A DNA stretch of 64,000 nt from Paenibacillus sonchi (GTDB taxonomy: Bacteria > Bacillota > Bacilli > Paenibacillales > Paenibacillaceae). Numbering within the stretch: position 1 is the stretch's first letter; each line of letters opens with the position of its first letter. The stretch covers positions 5,580,001-5,644,000 of the forward strand of contig NZ_CP068595.1 in the NCBI RefSeq assembly GCF_016772475.1, written 5' to 3'. Below the pieces are notes generated by a model. The model was not told the DNA's origin. It did no database searches and saw nothing but the letters and a program-made list of their open reading frames with translations. The translations under genes and the position numbers were made by a program. This document shows positions 19,872 to 27,839 of this stretch, piece by piece.

Positions 19872-21641
19872 CTATCCCAAATTAATCTCCCGGATCTTTT
19901 CCAGCGCTACTTTCGGTTTTCGGCCTTCGGTAAGCAGACCGTTAACCTCATGCTGCACGTCCGTAATCTGCGTATAACAGTAGCCGGAAATAAACGGAAT
20001 GGCTTTAATCGCTCCGGTTATGCTGCCGAACCGCTCCAGGAAAGCTTCCTCATTATCCACCTGGTTGCCGTAACCCCAGCCATGCTCGCTCCTGAAAGCA
20101 ATCCCTCCAAACTCGCTGATGATAATCGGCTGGCCTTTATAACTGTAGCCGTGAGCGAACGCAAATTTCCACTCGTTGTACGTGCCGCTGCTGCCCGTTA
20201 TCGAGTCTTTATCCTTGTAGGTTTTATACAAATCTTCGCCCCGCTCCACATAATCATGAAGAGTCAAAATATCTGAAATAGTGTGCTCCCATCCATCATT
20301 GGTGATGACCGGACGATATGGATCAATAGATTTGGTCAAATAATAAATACCTTCCGTAAATTTTTGCTGCCGGTCGTCATGGCTAATATTCTGAATGCCC
20401 CAGGATTCATTAAAAGGCACCCAGGTAATAATGCAGGGATGATTGTACTGCTGCTGCACAACCTCAATCCATTCCTTGGTAAAACGCTCCACAGTCTCAT
20501 CGTTATATTCAAAAGCAGCCGCCATTTCGGACCAGACCAGCATACCTTTGACATCACACCAGTATAGGAACCGGGCGTCTTCAATTTTCATATGCTTGCG
20601 CAAACCGTTGTAGCCCATCCCGGCGATCGCCTCGATATCTTCTATCAGCGCTTCTTCGGACGGAGGCGTCAGATGACTTTCAGTCCAGTAGCCCTGATCC
20701 AGAATCAATCTTTGGTACAGGGGAATATTGTTCAGCAGGATTTGTCCGTCTCTGATCGAGATTTTGCGCATGCCGAAATAGGAGCCCACCCGGTCGAGCT
20801 CCCGATCTCCTTCATACAGCACAAACTCCACATCAAACAGATTGGGATGGTCCGGAGACCACAGGTTTTGCAGCCAAGGTCCGTTAATGCCGTTCATCAT
20901 ACCGGTTTCCGCCGTCAGCCACGCTCTGTCCACCGATAAGCTCAGCTTTCTTACCGTTTCACCCTTAAATGTAATTTCTGTCTCCAGCCGGAGATCATTT
21001 TTGTTTTTCGTACCGTGCATGCGGAAATCAAACCGGATCATTTGGCGGTCGATGTCCGGCGTCATTTTCACCGTATCCAAACGGGTTTCATGGACATGTT
21101 CGAGCCAGACGCTTTTCCAAATGCCTGTTGTCTGCACATAAAACGAATCATGATTCCGTCCGGCCCAGCGCTGCTTGCCCCGGGGCTGCAGACAGCTATC
21201 GCTGTCTTCCACTTTCAGCACAATTTCATTTTCGTCGTCTTGCTCCAGCAAACCGGTAATATCCAAGGAAAACCGGGCATACGCCCCCTCATGCTCCCCC
21301 GCAAAACTGCCGTTTACATAGCAGGTGGCTTTGTAATCCACACCTTCGAAATGCAGGATCGTTTGTTTCCCTTCCGCCTCTGGAGAAAGTATCAATTTTC
21401 TGCGGTACCAGATCTGCGCATGGAATTTTTCCTCGCCGATCCCGCTCGCCCGGGTTTCATAGGTAAAGGGAACGTTGATTTTTTGTGCAGCCGGAAAATG
21501 CTCCATCCACCGTTCCGCAACACCGTCTTCGCCATCATCGAAACTGAAATCCCACTCCCCGTTCAGATCCAGCCACTGGCTCCGTACAAATTGGGGCCGC
21601 GGATAATTTTTCATATAAAATTTCGTAGCTGCTGAAGGCAT
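19872..21641 (-). CDS. Glycoside hydrolase family 2 enzyme (beta-galactosidase/glucuronidase type)
   Basis: This protein of about 589 residues has the GH2 layout: a sugar-binding jelly-roll (QWLDLNGEWDFSFDDGEDG near the start), an immunoglobulin-like domain, and a TIM barrel with the acid/base Glu in WVPFNESWG and the nucleophile Glu in IISEFGGIAF. It has no signal peptide, so it probably acts on imported oligosaccharides. I choose ATG 21641 (MPSAATKF), with AGAGAGG and AGGTG upstream; the frame extends to 21695 without a better site. The divergent AraC regulator at 21808 is its likely activator. Exact sugar specificity cannot be read from the sequence. Confidence 0.9.
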   Translation of the reverse strand: MPSAATKFYMKNYPRPQFVRSQWLDLNGEWDFSFDDGEDGVAERWMEHFPAAQKINVPFTYETRASGIGEEKFHAQIWYRRKLILSPEAEGKQTILHFEGVDYKATCYVNGSFAGEHEGAYARFSLDITGLLEQDDENEIVLKVEDSDSCLQPRGKQRWAGRNHDSFYVQTTGIWKSVWLEHVHETRLDTVKMTPDIDRQMIRFDFRMHGTKNKNDLRLETEITFKGETVRKLSLSVDRAWLTAETGMMNGINGPWLQNLWSPDHPNLFDVEFVLYEGDRELDRVGSYFGMRKISIRDGQILLNNIPLYQRLILDQGYWTESHLTPPSEEALIEDIEAIAGMGYNGLRKHMKIEDARFLYWCDVKGMLVWSEMAAAFEYNDETVERFTKEWIEVVQQQYNHPCIITWVPFNESWGIQNISHDDRQQKFTEGIYYLTKSIDPYRPVITNDGWEHTISDILTLHDYVERGEDLYKTYKDKDSITGSSGTYNEWKFAFAHGYSYKGQPIIISEFGGIAFRSEHGWGYGNQVDNEEAFLERFGSITGAIKAIPFISGYCYTQITDVQHEVNGLLTEGRKPKVALEKIREINLG

Positions 21642-21807
21642 CTTAGCACCTATCCTCTCTCTCATCACTGAAGTATATTCTGTATTTCCTATCACAGATT
21701 ACTATCTTGTTTAGAGAAAGAAAATGATTTATCCTATCTAATGACTGATCTATTATCCTTTTGGGGAGTGGAATTCACTGATACAGCTAAAGCGGTGCGG
21801 ATATAAT

Positions 21808-22569
21808 GTGATTCATCCGGAGGGTTTTACAGTCGACCGCCCGGACGGCTCCGGGGATTACGTTTTTTTATTCTTCCGGAGCCAAATGGAGCTTAGGATT
21901 CAATCGCAAACTGTGTTTGTTGAACCTAATACCTTCATTATTTTTAACAAAAACAGCCCCTATTTCTACCGGGATGCCGAATGGCCTTTGGTCCATGACT
22001 GGTTCCATTTTGAAATGGAGGCTGCAGATGCTTTTTTTGATCGGCTGAATCTCCCTCTGGATACCTTAATCAAAGCATATGACCCCTTCTATATTTCCAG
22101 AAAAGTGAATGAGATTCATTGGGAGAACCTCCAGAACGGAACCTTCCGCAATGAGATCATCGATTACACCATTCGCTGCCTGTTCATGAAGCTTAGCGAT
22201 ATCCGAAATCATCTGGAGCCGCACAACCAGATCAGTAAATACTATGATCAGTTCCTGAACCTGAGAAATGAGGTTTTCAGTTCTCCTTCTACCTGGTATA
22301 CTGTCGAGTTCCTGGCGGATAAGATGAATATGAGCCGGTCATATTTTCAGCACATGTACAAACAAATCTTTGGCATTCCGGTAATTAACGATATCATCCT
22401 GAACAGACTCGATTATGCCTCCTATTTGCTGAAGAACACATCATATGCAATCAGCCATATTTCTGGAATCTGCGGTTATGAGAACGATGTACATTTTATG
22501 CGGCAATTCAAAAAGTTCGTAGGAATAACTCCAAGTGAATACAGGGAAAACTCTGATGTTGGGCAATAA
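21808..22569 (+). CDS. AraC-family transcriptional regulator
   Basis: This protein of about 253 residues has an N-terminal cupin-like sensing domain (VEPNTFIIFNKNSPYFYRD) and a C-terminal pair of helix-turn-helix motifs (VEFLADKMNMSRSYFQHMYKQ and ISHISGICGYENDVHFMRQF, ending GITPSEYREN). The GTG at 21808 has no ribosome site. The frame is open upstream, and CTG at 21778 (reading I-Q-L-K-R-C-G-Y-N-V next) has GGGGAG 9 bases before it, so the true start may be that rare codon. It is divergent from the GH2 gene, which it probably activates. Confidence 0.88.
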   Translation: MIHPEGFTVDRPDGSGDYVFLFFRSQMELRIQSQTVFVEPNTFIIFNKNSPYFYRDAEWPLVHDWFHFEMEAADAFFDRLNLPLDTLIKAYDPFYISRKVNEIHWENLQNGTFRNEIIDYTIRCLFMKLSDIRNHLEPHNQISKYYDQFLNLRNEVFSSPSTWYTVEFLADKMNMSRSYFQHMYKQIFGIPVINDIILNRLDYASYLLKNTSYAISHISGICGYENDVHFMRQFKKFVGITPSEYRENSDVGQ

Positions 22570-22578
22570 TTCTCGAAT

Positions 22579-23997
22579 TTATCTTTTTATTCTCGGCAGA
22601 AGTGCCGCTGGAATTAGCGCCAGTGCAGAAAAGGCAATCGACCAGATAAACGCATGATCGAACGCTACAGCTACAGCAGCCGGGTCATGTGACATGACCG
22701 AATTATATTCGTTCTGCAAGATAATCGCGATAACCGATGCGCCAAAGGCGCCGCCGATTTGCTGCATAATCCGGGTGGTGCTGCTGGCATGCGGGATTTG
22801 TTGTGAAGACAGGCCAATATAGGCGGAAGCCATGACCGGCAGAAACACTGCCCCTAATCCTGCTCCCCGCACGATCAATGCTGCGCCCAAATAATAATAG
22901 CTCGTATCTGCGCCAAGCTGTGTAAATGGCCATGTTCCAAGCAAGGTGAGCAAGGTTCCGGCAAGAACGACGGGCCTCGAACCGATCTGGTCCGTCAGTT
23001 TGCCGGCAAGCGATCTTGTCAGCAGCATCCCGATCCCTTGCGGCACAAGCAGCAGACCGGAGATAAGCACGGATTCGCCGCGGACTTGCTGGAAGTATAA
23101 CGGCAGCAGAAGCATTGCCCCGTAGGTGGTCAAGCCGGATAAAAAGAGCAGAATCGAAGATACGGCTAATGATCGTACACGGAACAGCCTAACATCAAGC
23201 AATGCTTCTTTTCCTTTGCGAAATGAGTAAACGACAAACACAGCCAAAAGCGCTAAACCCGCCAGAACAGGAACGAGAACGGTGGCATGGCCGAAACCGT
23301 GATTCGAGCTTACTTCTCCAAGACCGTAAATAATGAGAACGATGGCCGGGGAAAGCAGGATTAGTCCCGGCAGGTCTAGCCTCAGCGTTCGGGTTCCGCG
23401 TTCTTCATTAGGCAGCCCCTTCCACGCCATAACGATGGCAACGATGCAGATCGGAATATTCACCAGGAAAATCCATCTCCAGCTCAGATGATTAATGATA
23501 AGGCCTCCCAGCACTGGCCCCAAAATCGGTCCAAGCAGCGCCGGCAAACCGACCGTGGCCATCATTTTGCCCATATTTTCCCCTCTGAAGGCGCGTACTC
23601 CCAAGGTCTGCATAATCGGCATCAGCAATCCCCCACCGATCCCCTGTATCGTACGGAAAAAAATCAGGCTCTCCACGTTCCACGCCAGGCTGCATAGAAC
23701 GGAACCAAGCAGGAACATGCCAAGTGAAAATAGCCACATAGGCTTGCCCCCAAATCGCTCCACCGCCCAGCCGGTGATGGGAATGACCATGCCAAGCGCA
23801 AGCAGATAACTGGTCATAACCCATTGAATGGTGGACACTGAGGTACTAAATTCCCGAACCAAGGTATCAATAGCAACATTGGTTATCGTCGTGTCGAACA
23901 GCGGGGCCAGCATGCCGACCATTAGAATCCACATCATTTTTTTTGCGGCCGCCTGCTGTTCAACCGCTTTAAACGGTTCAGAGCTTTGCTTCTGCAA
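22579..23997 (-). CDS. MFS drug efflux transporter, DHA2 (EmrB/QacA) family
   Basis: This protein of about 472 residues has 14 predicted membrane helices, the DHA2 hallmark MLAPLFDTTITNVAIDTL in helix 1, RTIQGIGGGLLMP in motif C and GPVLGGLIINHLSWRWIFLVNIPI. It is a proton-driven drug exporter of unknown substrate. The start is TTG 23997, because AGGGAGG lies 8 bases upstream; the ATG frame from 24024 runs through the operator. The divergent tetR gene and a perfect 29-bp palindrome show local drug-responsive control. Confidence 0.93.
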   Translation of the reverse strand: MQKQSSEPFKAVEQQAAAKKMMWILMVGMLAPLFDTTITNVAIDTLVREFSTSVSTIQWVMTSYLLALGMVIPITGWAVERFGGKPMWLFSLGMFLLGSVLCSLAWNVESLIFFRTIQGIGGGLLMPIMQTLGVRAFRGENMGKMMATVGLPALLGPILGPVLGGLIINHLSWRWIFLVNIPICIVAIVMAWKGLPNEERGTRTLRLDLPGLILLSPAIVLIIYGLGEVSSNHGFGHATVLVPVLAGLALLAVFVVYSFRKGKEALLDVRLFRVRSLAVSSILLFLSGLTTYGAMLLLPLYFQQVRGESVLISGLLLVPQGIGMLLTRSLAGKLTDQIGSRPVVLAGTLLTLLGTWPFTQLGADTSYYYLGAALIVRGAGLGAVFLPVMASAYIGLSSQQIPHASSTTRIMQQIGGAFGASVIAIILQNEYNSVMSHDPAAVAVAFDHAFIWSIAFSALALIPAALLPRIKR

Positions 23998-24021
23998 GTT
24001 GAAAACCTCCCTTTGATTGCA

Positions 24022-24084
24022 CAAATAAGATACTACAAGTATCTTATTTGCATTTATGATATACTATTGCTATATGAAACGCAA
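24022..24084. promoter_or_regulatory. Perfect 29-bp operator palindrome and face-to-face promoters for tetR and MFS
   Basis: Two 13-base arms (CAAATAAGATACT and its complement) flank ACA at 24022-24050. The tetR promoter is TTGCAT-N17-TATATG (24048-24076), with its -35 inside the palindrome. The MFS promoter is TTGCGT-N17-TATCAT (minus, 24084-24056), with the palindrome just downstream of its -10. A bound TetR dimer pair would block both. Confidence 0.85.
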
Positions 24085-24113
24085 AGAATTTTTTTAAGGA
24101 GTATGAGAACAAT

Positions 24114-24707
24114 ATGTCCACTTCTCAAGAACAAGATAAATTGAAAACCAGACGCAGAGGCAAAGAACTGGAAGCCGCTATACTGCAAGCGGTGCGGGAA
24201 GAGTTGGAAGAACGGGGATATTCTAATCTTACGATGGATGGAGTGGCGGAACGGTCGGGAACAAGCAAAGCCGTACTTTACCGGCGGTGGGCCAACCGTG
24301 CTGAGATTGTACTTGCGGCAATCCGGGAACGCGTGCCCTTGCCACTGGAGGAGGTACCCGATTACGGGAATCTGCGGGATGATGTTTGCGGCGTGCTTAG
24401 ATCGATGAATCAGAACAATATCGAAGTGATGATGAAGGCTTTCTATGGGCTCGTAACGGAAATCGGGGCCATGCCGCTTGCATCCTTAATATTCCCCGAA
24501 GGACGTAATAACAGGACAATGACAATTGTGCTGCAGCGGGCCGTAGACCGGGGAGAGATATCGGCCGAAGCCGTTACACCCCGGATGCTTACTTTGCCGG
24601 CAGATTTGGCCCGCAATGAGATAATCCTTTATAATAAGCCTATGTCTGAGCAGACGATAGCTGAGATTGTGGACGAAGTGTACTTGCCGCTTGTGTTAAA
24701 GCGGTGA
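24114..24707 (+). CDS. TetR/AcrR-family repressor of the adjacent MFS pump
   Basis: This 197-residue protein has a basic N-terminus (KTRRRGKELEAAILQAV) and a TetR helix-turn-helix (LTMDGVAERSGTSKAVLYRRWANRAEIV). The C-terminal domain resembles the TetR_C_16-type group (EVPDYGNLRDDV...MKAFYGLVTEIG). The AAGGAG site is 12 bases from the ATG. The palindrome at 24022-24050 is the evident operator, so it should repress itself and the pump and release on drug binding. Confidence 0.9.
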   Translation: MSTSQEQDKLKTRRRGKELEAAILQAVREELEERGYSNLTMDGVAERSGTSKAVLYRRWANRAEIVLAAIRERVPLPLEEVPDYGNLRDDVCGVLRSMNQNNIEVMMKAFYGLVTEIGAMPLASLIFPEGRNNRTMTIVLQRAVDRGEISAEAVTPRMLTLPADLARNEIILYNKPMSEQTIAEIVDEVYLPLVLKR

Positions 24708-24848
24708 TTCCTATTTCCGATCCTCTTCAATAACAAAGAAATATTTGAATGGTTTACGGTTTGACGAATACGTTCATTCATTTCCCGGGTCTGCGGCCTT
24801 ATCGTGCTCTCCCAGTATAAAACTAATAGAGTTGTCTCAGTCCAACCC

Positions 24849-25658
24849 TCATTCAAACAATTGCTTATGCTTATTGAAAAATTGATAAAAAAATTGTACA
24901 TTGTCTAGTTCAAACCATTCTGCTGTCTGAAGAGGCCTGGCATCCAGATTATATATTTTTGCATGCAACGTGCCTAAAACAAAGGGAGAATGCGTGGCAA
25001 TAATAAATTGACTATCAAAATATCGTGCCAGCTCATTGATTTGTTCTGCCATCCGTATTTGATTTGCAGGAGAAAGTGACGTTTCCGGCTCGTCCAATAA
25101 ATACAACTGCCCGGGTTGCAGGTATTCCTCAAAAAACTGCATGGACGTTTCTCCATTAGAGTATTTTTCCTGTGAGAATTGAATGTCATCCAGCTTCTTC
25201 TTAAACGCATATGTAGCCTCATATTGTTCTGCCTGAGCCTTGCTCATTCCTTTGTTAATCTGCTCATACATGATTCCCTCACGCAATACGGAAGATTGCT
25301 GTATCTTCTTGATTTCATATAAAATATCCTCAGATTTCATATATCGGCTTCCCTTTGGAAGCTGCCTGATTTCATGCTCTTGCCCGTCAGACCCAAGCTG
25401 ATAGCTGCTAAAATCAAGAAATCGCTGAGCATAAATACTATGCCCATAGCTTGTCATTTTTTCAGCCCCCGGGATTTCTAGCTTGTTAGAGATTACATTG
25501 AGCAAAGTGGATTTTCCGCTGCCGTTATTGCCATACAACACAGTAATCCGATCAAACAATAACACCTCTCCAGCCACGTGCTTAAATACATAATCAGGGT
25601 ATATGTTGGGATTTCGATCCGTATAATCAGAAAGCTTAAAGCTTCTCAAATAAATCAT
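24849..25658 (-). CDS. AAA-family ATPase (ABC-like fold, OLD/SMC-type head)
   Basis: This 269-residue protein has Walker A GNNGSGKSTLL near residue 45, an ABC-like signature region around YSNGETSMQFFEEYL, Walker B LYLLDEPETSLSP and a switch His in IIATHSPFVLG. There is no membrane partner or nuclease domain. Single-gene ATPases of this type are widespread in Bacillota and mostly uncharacterised. GAGGGAG lies 7 bases before the ATG. It sits in the resistance-rich stretch, but nothing ties it functionally to its neighbours. Confidence 0.8.
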   Translation of the reverse strand: MIYLRSFKLSDYTDRNPNIYPDYVFKHVAGEVLLFDRITVLYGNNGSGKSTLLNVISNKLEIPGAEKMTSYGHSIYAQRFLDFSSYQLGSDGQEHEIRQLPKGSRYMKSEDILYEIKKIQQSSVLREGIMYEQINKGMSKAQAEQYEATYAFKKKLDDIQFSQEKYSNGETSMQFFEEYLQPGQLYLLDEPETSLSPANQIRMAEQINELARYFDSQFIIATHSPFVLGTLHAKIYNLDARPLQTAEWFELDNVQFFYQFFNKHKQLFE

Positions 25659-25876
25659 TGTTACACTCCCTCTGCCAGTCTTAATAGTTCAACTCTATTT
25701 TAAATCCAGATATGCACAAATGGAAACAAGCGCAAAAAGCCACGTTTGAGATAAAATCACCTATAAAGAGAGGTGTTATTAAATGACAGCAGAAAAAGTC
25801 CCCCGTTAAGCCCGTGGTCCACCTTGGCCATTTATATAATCTCATTCGATATTTTAAATAAAAAGGAGATACGTAT

Positions 25877-26638
25877 ATGATTGGACCAAGAGAAGTTACA
25901 AGAGAAGAAAGAATGAACATCGCCAATGTACTAGCAAATCAATTGTTGGAGAAATACGGTGCAGATGTTGAAGCTATAGGTATCTATGGTTCTTTAGCCA
26001 GAAAAACAGATGGTCCCTTTTCAGATATTGAAATTAAATGTGTATTAAATTCTCTAGAAGACGGTTTTAGCTATGAATGGACATCAGGTGACTGGAAAGC
26101 AGAAATAAATCTTGATAATAAGGAAAATATTGTGGAAGAAGCCACTACAGTAGAAGAAGATTGGCCCCTTACTCATGGACAATTCTTCACTATACTCCCC
26201 ATTTATGATCCGAAGGGTTTCTTTGAAGAGCTAAGACAAAAAGCAGGTTCCGTGGATAACACCATTTTTAAAGAAGCGGTTTGTAAAACATTAGTTGAGG
26301 AAATGTACGAATACATTGGTAAATTGAGAAATATAAAAATCCAAGGACCCGAATCATTTTTGCCTGCTTTGGCTATAAAAATAGCAACCGGGGGTGCGAT
26401 GATTTTAGGTTTACACCATAAACAATATTATACAACAGCTGCTCAAGTATTGCCTGAAGCTTTACTATTCTCAGATCAGCCTTGTGGGTTTGATGAACTT
26501 TGTCAATTTGTGATGTCGGGCCGCCTCTATGACTCTCAAAGGATACTTGATGCATGTGAACACTTTTGGAATGGTTTAATGGACTGGTCGAAAAAGCATG
26601 GTTATATGATTAATTATTCTAACTCTGTACCCTTCTGA
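25877..26638 (+). CDS. Aminoglycoside 4'-nucleotidyltransferase-like protein (kanamycin nucleotidyltransferase family)
   Basis: This 253-residue protein is the same length and is alignable throughout with staphylococcal ANT(4')-I (AadD) as I recall it: TREERMNI, KYGADVEAIGIYGSLARKTDGPFSDIE, DWPLTHGQFFTILPIYD, QGPESFLPALA, CQFVMSGRL. The nucleotidyltransferase motif GS-x10-D-x-E is intact, and the catalytic Glu region (LVEEMYEY) is present. It would adenylylate the 4'-hydroxyl of kanamycin-type aminoglycosides. AAAAGGAGATACGTAT precedes the ATG and TATAAT lies at 25835-25840. Codon use is clearly AT-richer than in its neighbours, suggesting acquisition by transfer. Confidence 0.9.
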   Translation: MIGPREVTREERMNIANVLANQLLEKYGADVEAIGIYGSLARKTDGPFSDIEIKCVLNSLEDGFSYEWTSGDWKAEINLDNKENIVEEATTVEEDWPLTHGQFFTILPIYDPKGFFEELRQKAGSVDNTIFKEAVCKTLVEEMYEYIGKLRNIKIQGPESFLPALAIKIATGGAMILGLHHKQYYTTAAQVLPEALLFSDQPCGFDELCQFVMSGRLYDSQRILDACEHFWNGLMDWSKKHGYMINYSNSVPF

Positions 26639-26673
26639 TTCGTAATATACTGGAATGCTGCATCGAAGTAACA

Positions 26674-26705
26674 AAAAAAGCCTTGCATCTCTGCAAGGCT
26701 TTTTT
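26674..26705. terminator. Bidirectional terminator between the nucleotidyltransferase and peptide genes
   Basis: A 13-bp stem (AAAAAAGCCTTGC and its complement) with a 6-base loop and T runs on both strands. It closes both the plus-strand resistance gene and the minus-strand receptor-peptide operon. Confidence 0.9.
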
Positions 26706-26725
26706 AGTATTTCAACAACAATGAA

Positions 26726-26878
26726 TTAGTAATCGACACCGTGATTCAGCGGAACCACTGCTATGTTAGCATGGATTGCCGTTGATCCCTTGGTCTGCTG
26801 ATCCGCTGCAAAGGCTGTTGCTGTAAAACTACTAATTAGAACCACTGTGAATAGTACTGAAAGAAATGTCTTTTTCAT
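26726..26878 (-). CDS. Small secreted peptide precursor (Phr-like), 50 residues
   Basis: The frame encodes a basic start (MKKT), a hydrophobic core (FLSVLFTVVLISSFTATAFA) with an apparent AFA-AD signal-peptidase site, and a 26-residue mature part ending VVPLNHGVDY. The ATG at 26878 has AAAGGG 9 bases upstream and overlaps the 3' end of the receptor gene by 47 bases in another frame, as phr genes overlap rap genes in Bacillus. By analogy with Phr/PapR, the active signal would be a short C-terminal fragment re-imported through an oligopeptide permease. A strong terminator follows. Confidence 0.75.
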   Translation of the reverse strand: MKKTFLSVLFTVVLISSFTATAFAADQQTKGSTAIHANIAVVPLNHGVDY

Positions 26879-27686
26879 TCATTAACACCCTTTCTAAAAT
26901 AGATTTTAACTGCAATTTATAAACCTGTTCTTGTTGATTGCTTGCGAACTCCCTAAATGCCTCGAAGAGCGCTGTCAGTTTTTTGAACGCTGTATTATCT
27001 TCAAGTTTAACACTTGATGTCAAAGCTTCCAAATTTTTTTCTGCTGCATCATGATAATCACCTTGTTTATACTTATAAAGTGATAATAGATACAAGTATT
27101 CTGTATAGTATCTAGCTGTCGTACTATTGTCCGGATTGCGTTCGATTTCCCCTAGTTCCTTAGAAAGATCGGCTAATACCCAATCAATAGACAGATCATT
27201 TTTGATTGCATATTCAAGTATAGTGATCATTCCAGGAACAAGCTCTCTTCGATACTGCTTTAAATACTGAACGTAATCGCCAAGAACTGAATGCCTGCCT
27301 TCCATCAAATCCACTGTAAATGTATTGCCTGAAGCAAAGATCCTGAAGTCTTCTATGATATACTTCTCATTTTCCTCAACCCCTTTCATCCAAGAAAGAT
27401 CCGTGTACTTTTCAATACAGTCTCTTGATGAATTAAATTTTTTCAATTTTTGATAAGCAACCCCCTTACAAAGTTGTGAGTATCCAATGTAATATATCAA
27501 AGGTCTGCTATGGGAGTTCTTTTTAGTTGGTTGTTGCAGCTGGTAATGGTACAGGATAGCAGACTCTTCATAAAGCCTGTCCGCTAGTCTAATCATATTG
27601 GTCCAGTCTTCATTGGAAAACGCTAGTTTCAGCATTTTTGATAGTGCATCAATATCATCAATACAGCCCAAATCCAATTTTCTCAC
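26832..27686 (-). CDS. Helical-repeat (TPR-like) receptor, probable RRNPP-type quorum-sensing regulator
   Basis: This protein of about 284 residues is entirely helical, with helix pairs typical of TPR proteins (for example YTEYLYLLSLYKYKQGDYHDAAEKNLEAL). There is no membrane segment and no recognisable N-terminal helix-turn-helix, so it would act like Rap proteins, by binding another protein, rather than as a direct DNA binder. I choose GTG 27686 because AAAGGAGG lies 7 bases upstream; the ATG at 27710 precedes that site. The overlapping downstream gene encodes a secreted peptide precursor, which is the main evidence for its role. The promoter carries palindromic TGTAA/TTACA elements. Confidence 0.65.
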   Translation of the reverse strand: MRKLDLGCIDDIDALSKMLKLAFSNEDWTNMIRLADRLYEESAILYHYQLQQPTKKNSHSRPLIYYIGYSQLCKGVAYQKLKKFNSSRDCIEKYTDLSWMKGVEENEKYIIEDFRIFASGNTFTVDLMEGRHSVLGDYVQYLKQYRRELVPGMITILEYAIKNDLSIDWVLADLSKELGEIERNPDNSTTARYYTEYLYLLSLYKYKQGDYHDAAEKNLEALTSSVKLEDNTAFKKLTALFEAFREFASNQQEQVYKLQLKSILERVLMNEKDISFSTIHSGSN

Positions 27687-27718
27687 CTCAAGTCCTCCTT
27701 TAAATGACATATATATCC

Positions 27719-27772
27719 AGAATATACCTTAACCATACAATGGTCAATTACAATATTATGTAATATGTTACA
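27719..27772 (-). promoter_or_regulatory. Promoter and overlapping dyads of the receptor-peptide operon
   Basis: On the minus strand TTGACC-N17-TATTCT (27747-27719). Just upstream, half-sites TGTAA, TTACA and TGTAA alternate (27747-27772), forming two overlapping dyads, a likely operator. Confidence 0.6.
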
Positions 27773-27839
27773 TTAAGTAGAATAATGAACCCTAACCGGA
27801 ACGCCGATATTCAGTGTACCGGTTAGAGATATCAATCAA

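Noticed and set aside
21015..21635. 206-codon plus-strand ORF inside the GH2 gene
   Set aside because: Antisense shadow; the GH2 frame has intact catalytic motifs.
24708..24848. Gap between tetR and the AAA ATPase gene
   Set aside because: No terminator, promoter or ORF I could support.
25681..25926. 81-codon minus-strand ORF with hydrophobic stretches
   Set aside because: No ribosome site, overlaps the start of the nucleotidyltransferase gene and its promoter, and the sequence looks like no protein family.
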